From assembly GCA_023213395.1 (NCBI GenBank), contig CM041465.1:45267741-45331740 (forward strand): a DNA stretch of 64,000 nucleotides, given 5' to 3'. Below the pieces are notes generated by a model that worked only from the letters and a program-made list of their open reading frames with translations, ran no database searches and was not told the DNA's origin. How positions within the stretch are numbered: position 1 is the first letter of the stretch; the number at the start of each line of letters is the position of its first letter. The translations under genes and the position numbers were made by a program. Source of the stretch: Cycas panzhihuaensis (taxonomy: Eukaryota; Cycadophyta). Of this stretch, positions 54,435 to 64,000 are shown in pieces.

Positions 54435-56707
54435 TTTTTTTAATTGATTTTCTCCTTCGTTTGTACTCTGAAGTTGCTGTGCAGGTCGTCGTTCTCTGTC
54501 ATTTTAATTTGACATTATAATACTTTGATTAATATTATTATTAAAGGTTATAAAAAATTAATCATTTTTAATAGTGTTTCAAATCCTTTTGTTAAGGAGT
54601 TATCTCCCTACAGGCTTTATCCCCCAGCTATGTTCCCCTCCATGTAACCTAAAACATTTAACAAAGGGGCCAATCAACTTTATAAGACCTTTTCCTTTAT
54701 ATTTTTTTATTAATTTTGCTCTAAAGGGGCAACTAGCACATTTTCATCTCTAACTTCTCATTGGAGTACTAAATTTTGATGAAACTAGTCTCGTTGTGAC
54801 TGTAACTTCATGAGCTATACCATAGATTGGTCATTTTCTAGTTTGGGATATATTTTGATCAGTTTTTAATGATTTAAAGTCGCCTCATTTTTTAGCTTTT
54901 AGTTTATTAAACATAAAAAGGTCGCTTTACTATTTTTACTATATCTTTCTCATTGAATATTCATTTTCTGATCCATTAGCTTTGTTGGAAAGTTAATTCA
55001 GATCTCTTCACGATGATATAATCTCTTAAGTGATTTGAAGTATTTTTATAGATATTATAGGCTATTAAAATTAAAGTATTAAATCAAGTCTAGTTACTCA
55101 CTAATTAGCATTGTTTAAAGTGTTTCCTTCATATTTTTTTGAAATAAATTAGATTAAAAGGTCTTTTATTTATAAATGAGACTTTTCTATACTTTTTATA
55201 AGGTTATAATCTATTGTTAGAAAATTTTAGTCTTATAGCTCCTATTTAAGCCCAAAAAGGTGTCTTTGCACTTATTTCTTAAAATCTTGAGCTACAAAAG
55301 TCAGTTTTCCAAATGGTCAAATCCATCAGAAAGAAAATTTGATATTCTTCAGTTTAAGATAGATTTCACTTAATTCTAAATTCATTTAGTAGGTATTTAA
55401 AGCAAGTTATTTTTAGCTCCTTATTCAGTCCTTATCAGTATCATTCTATAACTTTTCATATATTACATGATCTCAAAAGGTTACATTTATTTTATTTGAT
55501 TATAACAACTTATTCTTAAAGCTTTTATTATTTCTTATTTATATTTTCAAGTTCTTTTTTGTAGCAAGAAACTAATTTTTTAATACTTCAAGCGAAGAGG
55601 AGTTATTCAATCAAATAGGTACTTTTTTGTATTCTAGTTGTTTATTTTCTATAAGAAACTTACCATTTTCAAGTATTTCTATCATCAAAAGTAAAAGTTA
55701 CAGTTTAGTTTCTTATTTTTTACTATTTTCAAGGGAATAGCTACTCATGTTTGCATTAATAAAGGTCATTCCTTTTTTGCCTAAGCTACTTCTTAACCTT
55801 GAAAATTCAAGCTTACTTAAAGAATCTCATTGATTTTCTATATTTTTATCATTAAGGACATTTATATTTCAAATTTTCATGGTTCAAGCTTTATGTGATT
55901 TGCAAGAAAGGTTATTGCTTGTATATTCTTTTAAAAATTTTATTATATCATTTGTTTATTATTGCTTAGTAGATATTGTCTTTCCTTTTAAGCTATTTTT
56001 GTATAAAAGGAATGTTTTAAAACCCTAAGTAAGACCACAGGCATTGATTAATTTATTTTCACATTAAAAGGATAAATCCCAAATTGAACAACCTCATTTT
56101 TCTAGCCTTGTAAGGGGAATAGTTAGGACCCCTGAAGTTACCACCACGCACACGCTAATTGGCCTATTCATATTGGATCAGGAAAGTCATTAGCTATTAG
56201 ATGTATTTAATGGCATGCTAAGGTGTAGAACATTTTTCTTATTTGGTATTTGAAGACCAAGGTTAGACCTAGAGAGGGTGAGTGCCTTAGTTTGAGAAAC
56301 CTTCACTCATAGATATGTCACTAAGCATAAGTCTAGTGCAGGTGGGTCCATAATTTAGGGGGGTGTAAAAGCCTTCTTAGCAACCTATGTACTAAGGTAT
56401 ATTGAGCCTTGAGCTCACGTATTGGTATATTGGGTCCCCATTTTTCCATCTATAAGTAAGCACCACTAGACAAGATAAAAACCAAAGGTTTCCCTAGGAG
56501 AACCCTAAATTTAGAGCCTGGTAGCCTTATTAGGTACTAGTTCATTTTTTAAACTTTGGGTAAAACTTGGGTAATTTAAACTTGGTTTAAATTTTAAATT
56601 CAAAACCCTTGCAAACTTTAAATTCATTTCTTTTTTAAATTCAAATTCAAAACCCTTGTCAACTTCATTCTTATTTCACCTTTGTTCAACAAAAACCTTA
56701 GTTCAAC
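53625..56707 (+). other. Unusually long leader of Q (about 3.1 kb)
   Basis: No ORF with a recognisable domain. It carries a (GT)n(GA)n microsatellite and scattered AAAGG-N-CATTT-like words (for example about 54918, 55157, 55256, 55475, 55981). Copia leaders are usually a few hundred bases, so it may hide an insertion or be a lineage trait. Confidence 0.55.
54342..54429. repeat. (GT)n-(GA)n compound microsatellite
   Basis: About 22 GT units (54342-54386) followed by TATAGAA and about 15 AG units. Frames across it are artefacts. Confidence 0.95.
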
Positions 56708-57877
56708 ATGGCCTCAAGTTTTGGTAACATGATCATTCTAAAATTTGATGGGAATAATTTCTTAAATAGGAGTAGGAGGATAAGACCCATCCTCATAGCT
56801 AATGAAATATGGGAGATTGTGAAAATAGGATATAATGAATTAGGTCAAAATCCTACTAATGCAGAGAAAGCCACTTATAAGGAAAATGTTAAGAAGGATA
56901 ATGAAGCCTTGGCACTTATCTTTTGTCTACTTAAGGATCATGTATTCCCTCATATTAATGAGTCTATCAAATCAAAGGAAGTTTGGGATACACTATAGCT
57001 AATATATGAAGGAGCAGCCTCTTCCAAACTTCAAAATCTTAGAAGCAAGTTTGAAAACTTGTGCATGATACCCACCGAATCTATAACAGAATTCATGACC
57101 AAAGTATAGGATATAGTGAATCAAATGAGGTCTCTTGGAGATACCCTAACAGAACAAAGGGTAATTGAATGTATCCTAAGATGTGTTAATGCAATTAGAT
57201 ATTTTAAAATAGTTTCCCCTAGTATAAGTGTCTCAAAAGATCTAAGCACATTAAAAATGGAACAACATAGTGCTATACTCATGTTAATTGAAGAACGACA
57301 AAATGTTAATAAGTCACTTGAACATGCCTTTGCCACAAAGGCTCATATCCAATCCAACACACAAGTAGAAACTTCAAGGTCCAAAGAATCACCTCTAAGA
57401 AGAAGGGTTGGGAACCCTAAAAGGGAAGCTAGGCAAGATCCTCCAAAATATCAAACCCCTCATCAAAAAAAGCAAGGAGGACATCAACAGAATGAGAACC
57501 CTCCATAACATACAAACCAAAGGAGATAGTTTGAAGGTCATACTTGTTGTCCCAATTGTCAAGGCAACCCTCAATCCTCAAGGTCCAATCAAGAATACTA
57601 TGATGATAGACCTAGAGATAACCCTCCTTAACCTTATGAAGAAAGAGGGAGATCCTCTGATATTGATCGATCTAATCCAAGAAGCAAGAGCTTAAGCTAT
57701 GGAAGGAGAGATCCTCTATATTATACATATTACTATAGAATTAGCCATAATGAAGATAAATGTTTCTCAAAATATAGAACACCTAGTAGAGGACATGCCT
57801 ATAATACATCTGAGTCAAAGGACAATAATAGGTTATTTCTATCTAGCTTCACTACTAAGGATGAAGAAGATGATAGT
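56708..57877 (+). pseudogene. gag: Gag of element Q
   Basis: ATG 56708 opens MASSFGNMIILKFDGNNFLN; the usual Trp after the FDG motif is missing. VKKDNEALALIFCLLKDHVF and SIKSKEVWDTL (UBN2) follow, then a stop and ASSKLQNLRSKFENLCM, then LSTLKMEQHSAILMLIEERQ in the frame at 57116. A basic region follows. No clear CCHC knuckle is left. One or two frame shifts occur after 57500. Confidence 0.87.
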
Positions 57878-58200
57878 TGGTATATTGATTCAGGATGTTC
57901 AACTCATATGACATATAAAGAATACTTGTTTTGTACTTTGGATAAAAACAGGAAAGGGTCCATTATGTTTGGAGATAATACCTCCCATGAATCAGTTGGT
58001 AGAGGTAATATAGCCTTGATGATGGATATAGGAGAATATAGGCATCTAGATGATGTCTTGTATATCCCAACTCTAAGGAAAAACTTACTATCAATAGGGC
58101 AGATGATGGGACAGGACTATAAAGTCATTTTTTACAATGGTGAGTGTGTTATAAAAGATAAAAAGAGAAATAAAGCTATCATTACTAAAGGGAAAATAAC
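57878..58200 (+). pseudogene. Aspartic protease of element Q
   Basis: WYIDSGCSTHMTYKEYLF begins at 57878 with the catalytic Asp-Ser-Gly intact. VLYIPTLRKNLLSIGQM near 58054-58104 is the protease end motif. The frame from 57908 to 58732 is open and continues into integrase. Confidence 0.9.
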
Positions 58201-59115
58201 CAAGGATCACTTGTTCAAACTTATCCTTACTCTTTTATATACATATGCTCTAAGAACTCCAGTTAACTTAGATAGCGAGTTGTGGCATATAAGGTTTGGC
58301 CATCTCAACTATAATAGTTTGGCCTTTATGAAACAGATATACATAGTCAATGGTTTACTACATATTGATGTAAATAAAAACTTATGTGAAGGGTGTCTTC
58401 TTGGTAAACACCATAAGGAAAGCTTTCTAGATTATAGTCATCGAGCATCAGGTCCTCTCCAATTAGTATACACAAATATTTGTGGACCTATGAACACTCT
58501 TTTACTAGCAAGTGTAAAATACTTCATCACTTTTATCGATGACTTCATAAGGAAGACATGGGTATTCTTCCTCAAGTATAAATTAGATGCCTTCCAACAC
58601 TTTGTTGAATTCAAAACCTTTGTAGATCAACAAAGTGGATATAAACTTCTATCCCTAAGATTGGATAATGGGGGAGAGTTTATCTCCAATACATTCAAAG
58701 ATTATTGTGTACACCATGGAATTAGAAGATAGTTCACTAACCCCTATACCCCATAATAAAATGGTATAGTAGAGAGAAAAAATCATATTATCATTGAAAT
58801 GGTTAGGTGTATGCTTAAGGATAAGAATTTGGGCCATGAGTTTTGGGTTGAAGTAGTTCACATGGTTGTCTATTTACTCAATAGGTGCTCCACCAAAGCC
58901 TTATGTGGAAAACTCCAGAAGAAGCTTGGACTAGTTATAAACTAAACATACATCATCTTAGAGTATTTGGATGCCTTACCTATGCTCACATTCATGATCA
59001 AAGAAGATCAAAATTGGATGATCATAGCATCAAATGTATCTTCCTTGGCTATAGTGAAACTTCTAAGTCATAAAAGGTATATGATCCTAAATCAAGAAAA
59101 GTCATGTTAAGTAGG
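58201..59115 (+). pseudogene. Integrase of element Q
   Basis: Pre-integrase LWHIRFGHLNYNSLAFM ... CEGCLLGKHHKESF (58284-58424). Core: YTNICGPM (first Asp changed to Asn, about 58477), RLDNGGEFISNTF (second Asp intact, about 58660), NGIVERKNHIIIEM (Glu intact, about 58765). Stops at 58730-58760. Post-core FGCLTYAHIHDQRRSKLDDH and IFLGYSETSKS (58960-59073). Confidence 0.88.
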
Positions 59116-59760
59116 GATGTTAAGTTTTAGGAAGATACCTACTATCAAGACAACCAAGAAATGAAAAATGAGGTTGCAATAAAGTTTGATACATCTTCCA
59201 TCCAAGCAATAGGGGTAAAATAAGCAGATATAGCTATTGAGGAAGTCACTAACAAAGTGTATAAACTAAAAAAGGCACTCTATGGTTTAAAATAAGCACC
59301 CAAGGCTTGGTATTCTCGCATAGATAAATATTTTAGAGATCAAGGGTTTGAAAGATCTCAAGCAGACCCTAACTTGTATATCTAAATCAAGGGAAGTTCA
59401 ATCCTAATTGTAGGTCTTTATGTAGATGGCCTTATATATACTAGAAATAACTCTAACCTCTTACATTAATTCAATGATGCTATGTATAAAGAATTTAAGA
59501 TAACAGATTTGGGACTTATGCATTACTTCCTAGGATTAGAAGTTTGGCAAGATAAGAAGGGAATTTTCATCTCCCAACATAAATACATCTTGGGCCTACT
59601 ACAAAAGTTTAGAATGACAGATTATAAACCATTGGCAACCCCAGCTGAAATAATAATCAAACTCTCTAAGACAGATGACTCTACTTCAGTTGATCCAACA
59701 CTCTACAGACAACTTATTAGTAGTTTGATATACTTGATGTCTACCTGACCAGATATAACA
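59116..59760 (+). pseudogene. Truncated reverse transcriptase of element Q (YVDG)
   Basis: After a short linker the text jumps from IAIEEVTN at about 59232 straight to KVYKLKKALYGLK-stop-APKAW. The fingers and first part of the palm, including the D-V-K-x-AFLNG motif, are missing, roughly 200 codons. The catalytic box reads LYVDGLIYT (YVDD, second Asp to Gly). ITDLGLMHYFLGLEVWQDKK and YRQLISSLIYL continue normally. Confidence 0.87.
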
Positions 59761-60330
59761 TACTCAGTTAGTATTATATCTAGGTTCATGTAAGATCCAA
59801 ATACCTCTCACTAGCAAGCAACTAAGAGAATCCTTAGATATCTCAAAGGAACTCCAGATTATGGGCTATACTACAAAGCTTTCCTAAAATTTTAGTTAAT
59901 TAGCTATATAGATTTAGATTGGGCAGGAGATATTGATGACAGAAAATCTACAACAGGTTATATATTCAGTATGGGGTCAGTAGCAATAGTATAGAGCACA
60001 AAGAAGAAGAACACAAATTTCTTATCCATAACCGAGGCAGAATATAAAGCAGCAGTATCAAGTGTACGTGAGTTAATTTGGTTAAGAAGACTATTATAAG
60101 ATTTTTAGCTTAAACAGAAAGGTCCCACCAGAATTTGGTGCAACAATCAGAGCACTGTCCAAATGGCAAAGAATTTGGTCTTCCATAGCATAACAAAATA
60201 CATCAAGACTCAACACCATTTCATGCAGGAACTAGTATAAGAAGAAGAAATCGAGTTGGCCTATTACAACATTGAAAACCAAACAACAAATATATTTACA
60301 AAGGCTTTGGGAAAAGTCAAATTCTAGAAA
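59761..60330 (+). pseudogene. RNase H of element Q
   Basis: [65 protein letters not shown], and TTNIFTKALGKVKF at the end are all standard copia RNase H motifs. Five or so stops, mostly Gln or Trp codons, interrupt it. Confidence 0.9.
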
Positions 60331-60378
60331 TTCAGAGAAATTTTGAGAGTCATTCATATTAGGCATTATGGGGCAGAA

Positions 60379-60739
60379 TGTTGGGATAACCCCCAATATA
60401 CACATGGAGATATGCACCTAGAGCCCCTCAAAGCCACCTAGAGCCCCTCAAAGCCACCTAGAGCCACACACTAGGCCACCTAGAGCCTCCAAATACTGAC
60501 CCACTTCTCTTAAGGTATGTGTTTGTATTTTTAATTATATTTTTTAATATTATTTTGAATATACTTGGATAACATGTAGGTTGAGTTGGGGCACTTGCTA
60601 CCTCCATAAAATTTCTTATAAATGAGGTGGAAATACCTTCTCGGCATTTTTTAACACTGTCAATGATTCAAAAGATTATGTTAATTCAAGCATCATGAAC
60701 TCACCATTATAGTCCCACTCTACACCTCTATATCCTTCA
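60379..60739 (+). repeat. 3' LTR of element Q
   Basis: 361 bp, preceded by the purine-rich CATTATGGGGCAGAA and followed by TAATT. Confidence 0.93.
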
Positions 60740-60744
60740 TAATT

Positions 60745-62539
60745 CCTTTTAATAATTTTGGGTTTTTAAGGATTTAAGCATATTTTATAAAATTTCAATC
60801 CGAGAGCCATTTTTGGGTATTAGTTGGTGGTTATTTTGGGTTCCATGTGACCTTGTTCTTATTGTTAAGGGGCTTGTTACATTTTCTTTTTAAAATTTCA
60901 TTTTGTTAATACTCAAAGAGGTCTTGTCATATTTTTTGCTATAACTCTTCATTGGAGCATTAGTTTTCCACAAAATTAATCTTGTTGGATTTGTATTTTA
61001 GTGTTCTTTAGCCTAGTACTATCATTTATTTAATTTGAGTTTGTTTTAAGTGTTTTTAAATTAGCCAAAGTTGACATTCTTTTCAATACTAATTTCACTT
61101 ACCAAAAGGAGGTTTGTTCACTATGTTTTCAATAACTTGAATGTTGTAGCTATGTTTTTTAAACTTTAAGAATTAACAGAAAAAATATTTAGTTCTCTAT
61201 ACACTAGAACTAGTTTCATCTTATTTTGATACTATTTTGTAGTTGTTTAAAGCTCCTTAAGGCAAGGTCCTATTTCAACACTAATCTGACAAGAGTGTGA
61301 TATTTTTTTAGACATTTTTTTTCATATTTGAATACTATTTACTACTAATAAATTTCTTGAGGATATTTACTAGTTTTTCTTAAGATTACAAGTTAATTTG
61401 TAAGTTTTTAGCTTCATTTTTAGCTTCTTGAGGATCAAGATGCTTACATAGATTAATACGTCAAATTGGTACTACTTACCTTGACCATTTACTTTATTTT
61501 TACACTTTCATTTGAATATAAACTATTTTTTTAAGTATATTTAATCATTTCAAGTATTATATCTTCTTGGAAATTTCAAGGTATACTTAGTTTATTTCTA
61601 ATTTTATAAAGCAACTTCTTGTCATTTAATTTATAAGGAACACTTGCAACATTCTTTCCATATTTTAAAGTCATTTCTTTAGCTTAAAAAGGACATTACA
61701 AAGGGCATAATAATAAGTTTTTTTGCTCATTTTTACTTTAAAGTTCATTTAACATTCTAAGATTTAAGAGCATTCAAATGTTGAAGGTTCTATTGATTCT
61801 TTGCATCACATTAAAGAAGGTACCTATAGTTTCTTATCTATTTTTACAAAGAGAATCTCAATTTAGAAGATATTAGATTATATTAGATCATTCAAGGAAT
61901 ATACTTTTTCATCAAATTATCATTGATTGAAGACGCATTCATTTGAACAATTCATATTCCAAGCTTCTTGATTTACTAGTAGAAGACATATTTTAATTGC
62001 TTTAAAGCCATTGTATTTAAAAGTTAAAAGGTGCATAATAGTACATAGCTATAAACTTATTCTTTTGTACTTTTAAGTACTTCAAGGTACACTCCATTAA
62101 GTATTTTATTTTTAAGATTCATATATTTATTATCACTTAAAAGGATCATTTGCCTTGTATTTTTTAAGGAATTTCTTAGCTATTTGATTAAGAAGGCATT
62201 TGAACATTGAAACAAATTGAAGTTTCATTTCTTTGAGTTCTCCTTTTAGCTCCTTACTATTCAATCAAGTTTTTGGAAAAGAAGTGCATTTAGTTTACTT
62301 TAAAAAGGAAGCTTGTTACTTTATTTTACATATTTTTTTCAAAGGAACATTTACCATTTTCAATTTAAAAGGATATTTGATTATATATTAATTTTATTCA
62401 ATAAAGAAACATTTATCTTGCTTCATTCTTTCATGTTTTGAATAGTAAAATTTATTCTAAAGCATCATTTGAGGATTACTCTTCTTATTTGTTCATTGAA
62501 AAACATATTCTTTGATCATGTACTAAAGTCTTTTATACA
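60745..62539 (+). other. Leader of B, part 2, with recurring AAAGG-N-CATTT words
   Basis: No coding domain. Variants of AAAGG followed by CATTT or CACTT appear at about 61641, 61673, 62141, 62188, 62341, 62370 and 62404. The pattern is denser toward gag. Confidence 0.55.
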
Positions 62540-63229
62540 ATGGCAATGAATCCAAGTAACATAAGATTTCCTATATTTGACAGAAATGATTTTCAACTAT
62601 AGAATACAATAATGAAAGCATACTTTATTTCAAATGACCCTTGGAAATATATAAAAGATGAATATAAACCAAATATTAAAGAAGATATGAAAAATGACAA
62701 TGAATCCTTAGTACTATTATTTTGTACCATAGATGATAATGTATTTTCTAATGTTTGTGAAATGACCACAACCAAATCTATATGGGATGCTTTAGAATTG
62801 ATTTATGGAATAGATACCTTAGAATTTAATATTCCTAATTATATTGATGATATTTTTCCTATGAGGTAAATATTAGAGTAGGTGCATTCTGATGAAAAGA
62901 CTAATGTTACTTGTACTAGTATAGATTTCAATAAAAGTAAGGATTCTAATGTTGCATTTGGTGAGATGATATGTACCTTGGACTTGACTAAAGTAAAAGA
63001 CAAAGATCAAGACAAAGCCACCTCTACTCATTCAAATCAAGCTACACCTACTTGGAATCCATTTAAACCATATAATACTAAAGAGACATAGGTTATTGAA
63101 AGGATGATAAGGCAAGTTGTTGATTACATCAAGGATGATGACTATCAAGCTAAAGGACAAGTATTCAAAGTCTTCCTCAAGTATTTATACCATAAGTTCA
63201 AAGAGAAATAAAAGATGATCATGATGAAT
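62540..63229 (+). pseudogene. gag: Copia gag of element B (DUF4219/UBN2), Trp to stop
   Basis: The ATG at 62540 opens MAMNPSNIRFPIFDRNDFQL followed by TAG where A's gag has TGG (Trp). Then YIKDEYKPNIKEDMKNDNES, LVLLFCTIDDNVF, TTKSIWDALELIYG. A stop at 62867 is followed by an open Lys/Asp-rich segment to 63091. The gene ends almost at the 3' LTR; no protease or pol follows. Confidence 0.85.
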
Positions 63230-63243
63230 ATTAAGGAGAAGTA

Positions 63244-63576
63244 TGTTAGGGTTAATATTCCTCACCCCACTCCCACCTTAGAAACATATGAGTGCATACG
63301 TATTAATGGTAAGTTAGGTGAGTTATTTTAATATTAATCTGTGCATTATTTTATATTTATTTAAATTTTAGAGGTTGGAGAAGTTTCCCTCCTCCCTCAA
63401 AATTATATATCTTATAGGGTGCATAACCCTAGTGTTCTTCAACATCACCTACTTTGGAATATTGGTACACTCTTCTTTAAATATAGATTAATGCAATGTA
63501 TTTTAAATGCATTTGCAATATGGATTAAATATTTATGTTTACCTACTTTGCTTTACTCTCTTCTACATTTCCAATA
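63244..63576 (+). repeat. 3' LTR of element B
   Basis: 333 bp, TGTTAGGGTTAATATTCC...TTTCCAATA, preceded by purine tract ATTAAGGAGAAGTA and followed by ATATA. Confidence 0.92.
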
Positions 63577-63581
63577 ATATA

Positions 63582-64000
63582 TCCCCTTTTTGAAGAGAGC
63601 CCTTGGTCATATGATAAATAAGCTACTAAGGGTTATTTGAGCTTTATCTATGGTCTATTGTTAAACTAGATGATACATCTTTATAGTAACTTTTTATGTT
63701 TTCTCACTTAAGTGAGATCATATAATGTTATTATAGTTCCCTATGTGGTAAACGAGGTCTTTATATTTGTCAATGCTTTACATAAGGACTAAAGACTTTG
63801 CATTTAAAGAATTTAATAAAGATTGGTATGTGTTCTATGCTTAGTCTATTTAATGATTATTTCTTTTTTTTTTTTCTTTGTATTTATTTTTTTTACAATA
63901 TTAGGTGGAAGTATATTTTCCCATACATACAAGCTCAATGGGGGTGAGAATTACAATAGCTAGAAACATCAAATGATGAACTTATTATAGATGAATGGAC
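63582..64000 (+). other. Continuation of element P beyond B, no gene
   Basis: AT-rich sequence with T-tracts near 63866-63895. No domain or second P LTR is reached before the window ends. Confidence 0.4.

Larger units (their letters stand above)
53247..60739 (+). mobile_element. Element Q: Ty1/copia retrotransposon nested in B, with RT deletion
   Basis: LTRs 53247-53610 and 60379-60739 (TGTTGGGATAAC...CCTTCA) with a perfect TAATT duplication (53242-53246, 60740-60744). Primer site TGATATCAGAGC follows the 5' LTR; purine-rich GGGGCAGAA precedes the 3' LTR. Gag, protease, integrase, a truncated RT and RNase H lie in copia order. LTR differences are mostly transitions. Confidence 0.93.
51841..63576 (+). 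mobile_element. Element B: gag-only copia-type LTR retrotransposon (TR-GAG-like), interrupted by Q
   Basis: LTRs 51841-52174 and 63244-63576 (TGTTARGGTTAAT...CCAAYA) with a perfect ATATA duplication (51836-51840, 63577-63581). Primer site TGGTATCAAAGC at 52177 and purine tract ATTAAGGAGAAGTA before the 3' LTR. Outside nested Q the interior holds a long leader and one gag at the 3' end, the same design as A. The LTRs of A and B are alignable, so they form one family. Confidence 0.9.

Noticed and set aside
54214-54520. Frames with Cys-Val and Arg-Glu repeats
   Set aside because: Translation of (GT)n(GA)n in the leader of Q.

Overview
The window is a block of nested, decayed plant LTR retrotransposons. 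I see no host gene, tRNA, rRNA or CRISPR array. A land plant is indicated by Ty1/copia gag of the DUF4219/UBN2 type, copia order PR-IN-RT-RNaseH, Ty3/gypsy chromovirus features, and repeated primer-binding sites resembling TGGTATCAGAGC (plant initiator tRNA-Met). The DNA is very AT-rich and the coding remnants are full of TGG>TAG, CAA>TAA and Asp>Asn changes, the mark of long-term methyl-cytosine deamination. Deep nesting suggests a large genome that removes retrotransposons slowly; I cannot name the species.

Left block (1-14.5 kb). A long (TA)n array at 684-1272 is followed by element A (minus, 1934-14149, target duplication ATGAA). A is a copia-type element that keeps only gag. It was invaded by element R (plus, 3911 to about 10890), a copia element with all domains recognisable but most catalytic residues lost. 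R's 5' LTR region carries an unassigned insertion S. Right of A lie the end of a copia 5' LTR (L) and its primer site.

Central block (14.5-47.8 kb). H (minus copia, 15162-26868) sits inside the 5' LTR of a further element M and contains K (non-coding, 21127-24859, target duplication TAATA) and an LTR-like insertion J. In M's leader lies E (minus copia, 27281-47751). Inside E's 3' LTR is D (plus, 27485-43024, TAGGT). Inside D are G (minus gypsy, 28980-36088, AAGGG) and C (plus chromovirus, 37885-43019), the latter inserted 5 bp before the end of D's own 3' LTR. E also carries two solo LTRs (F1, F2) of one GC-rich family in opposite orientation. E's pol domains are in permuted order: RT-RNaseH precedes PR-IN.

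Right block (47.8-64 kb). Orphan LTR ends with primer sites (U, N) and a (TA)n/(GA)n array lead to P, an LTR of the E family in plus orientation. P is interrupted by B (plus, 51841-63576, ATATA), a second member of the gag-only family of A. B is itself split by Q (plus copia, 53247-60739, TAATT), which has a large internal RT deletion.

Functionally nothing here looks able to make an active protein. Of the RT catalytic motifs I could read, only G's YLDD is complete, and G lacks the first RT aspartate. The value of the window is structural: datable nested insertions, gag-only families, a permuted pol, GC-rich solo LTRs, and repeated motifs in the leaders and LTRs.
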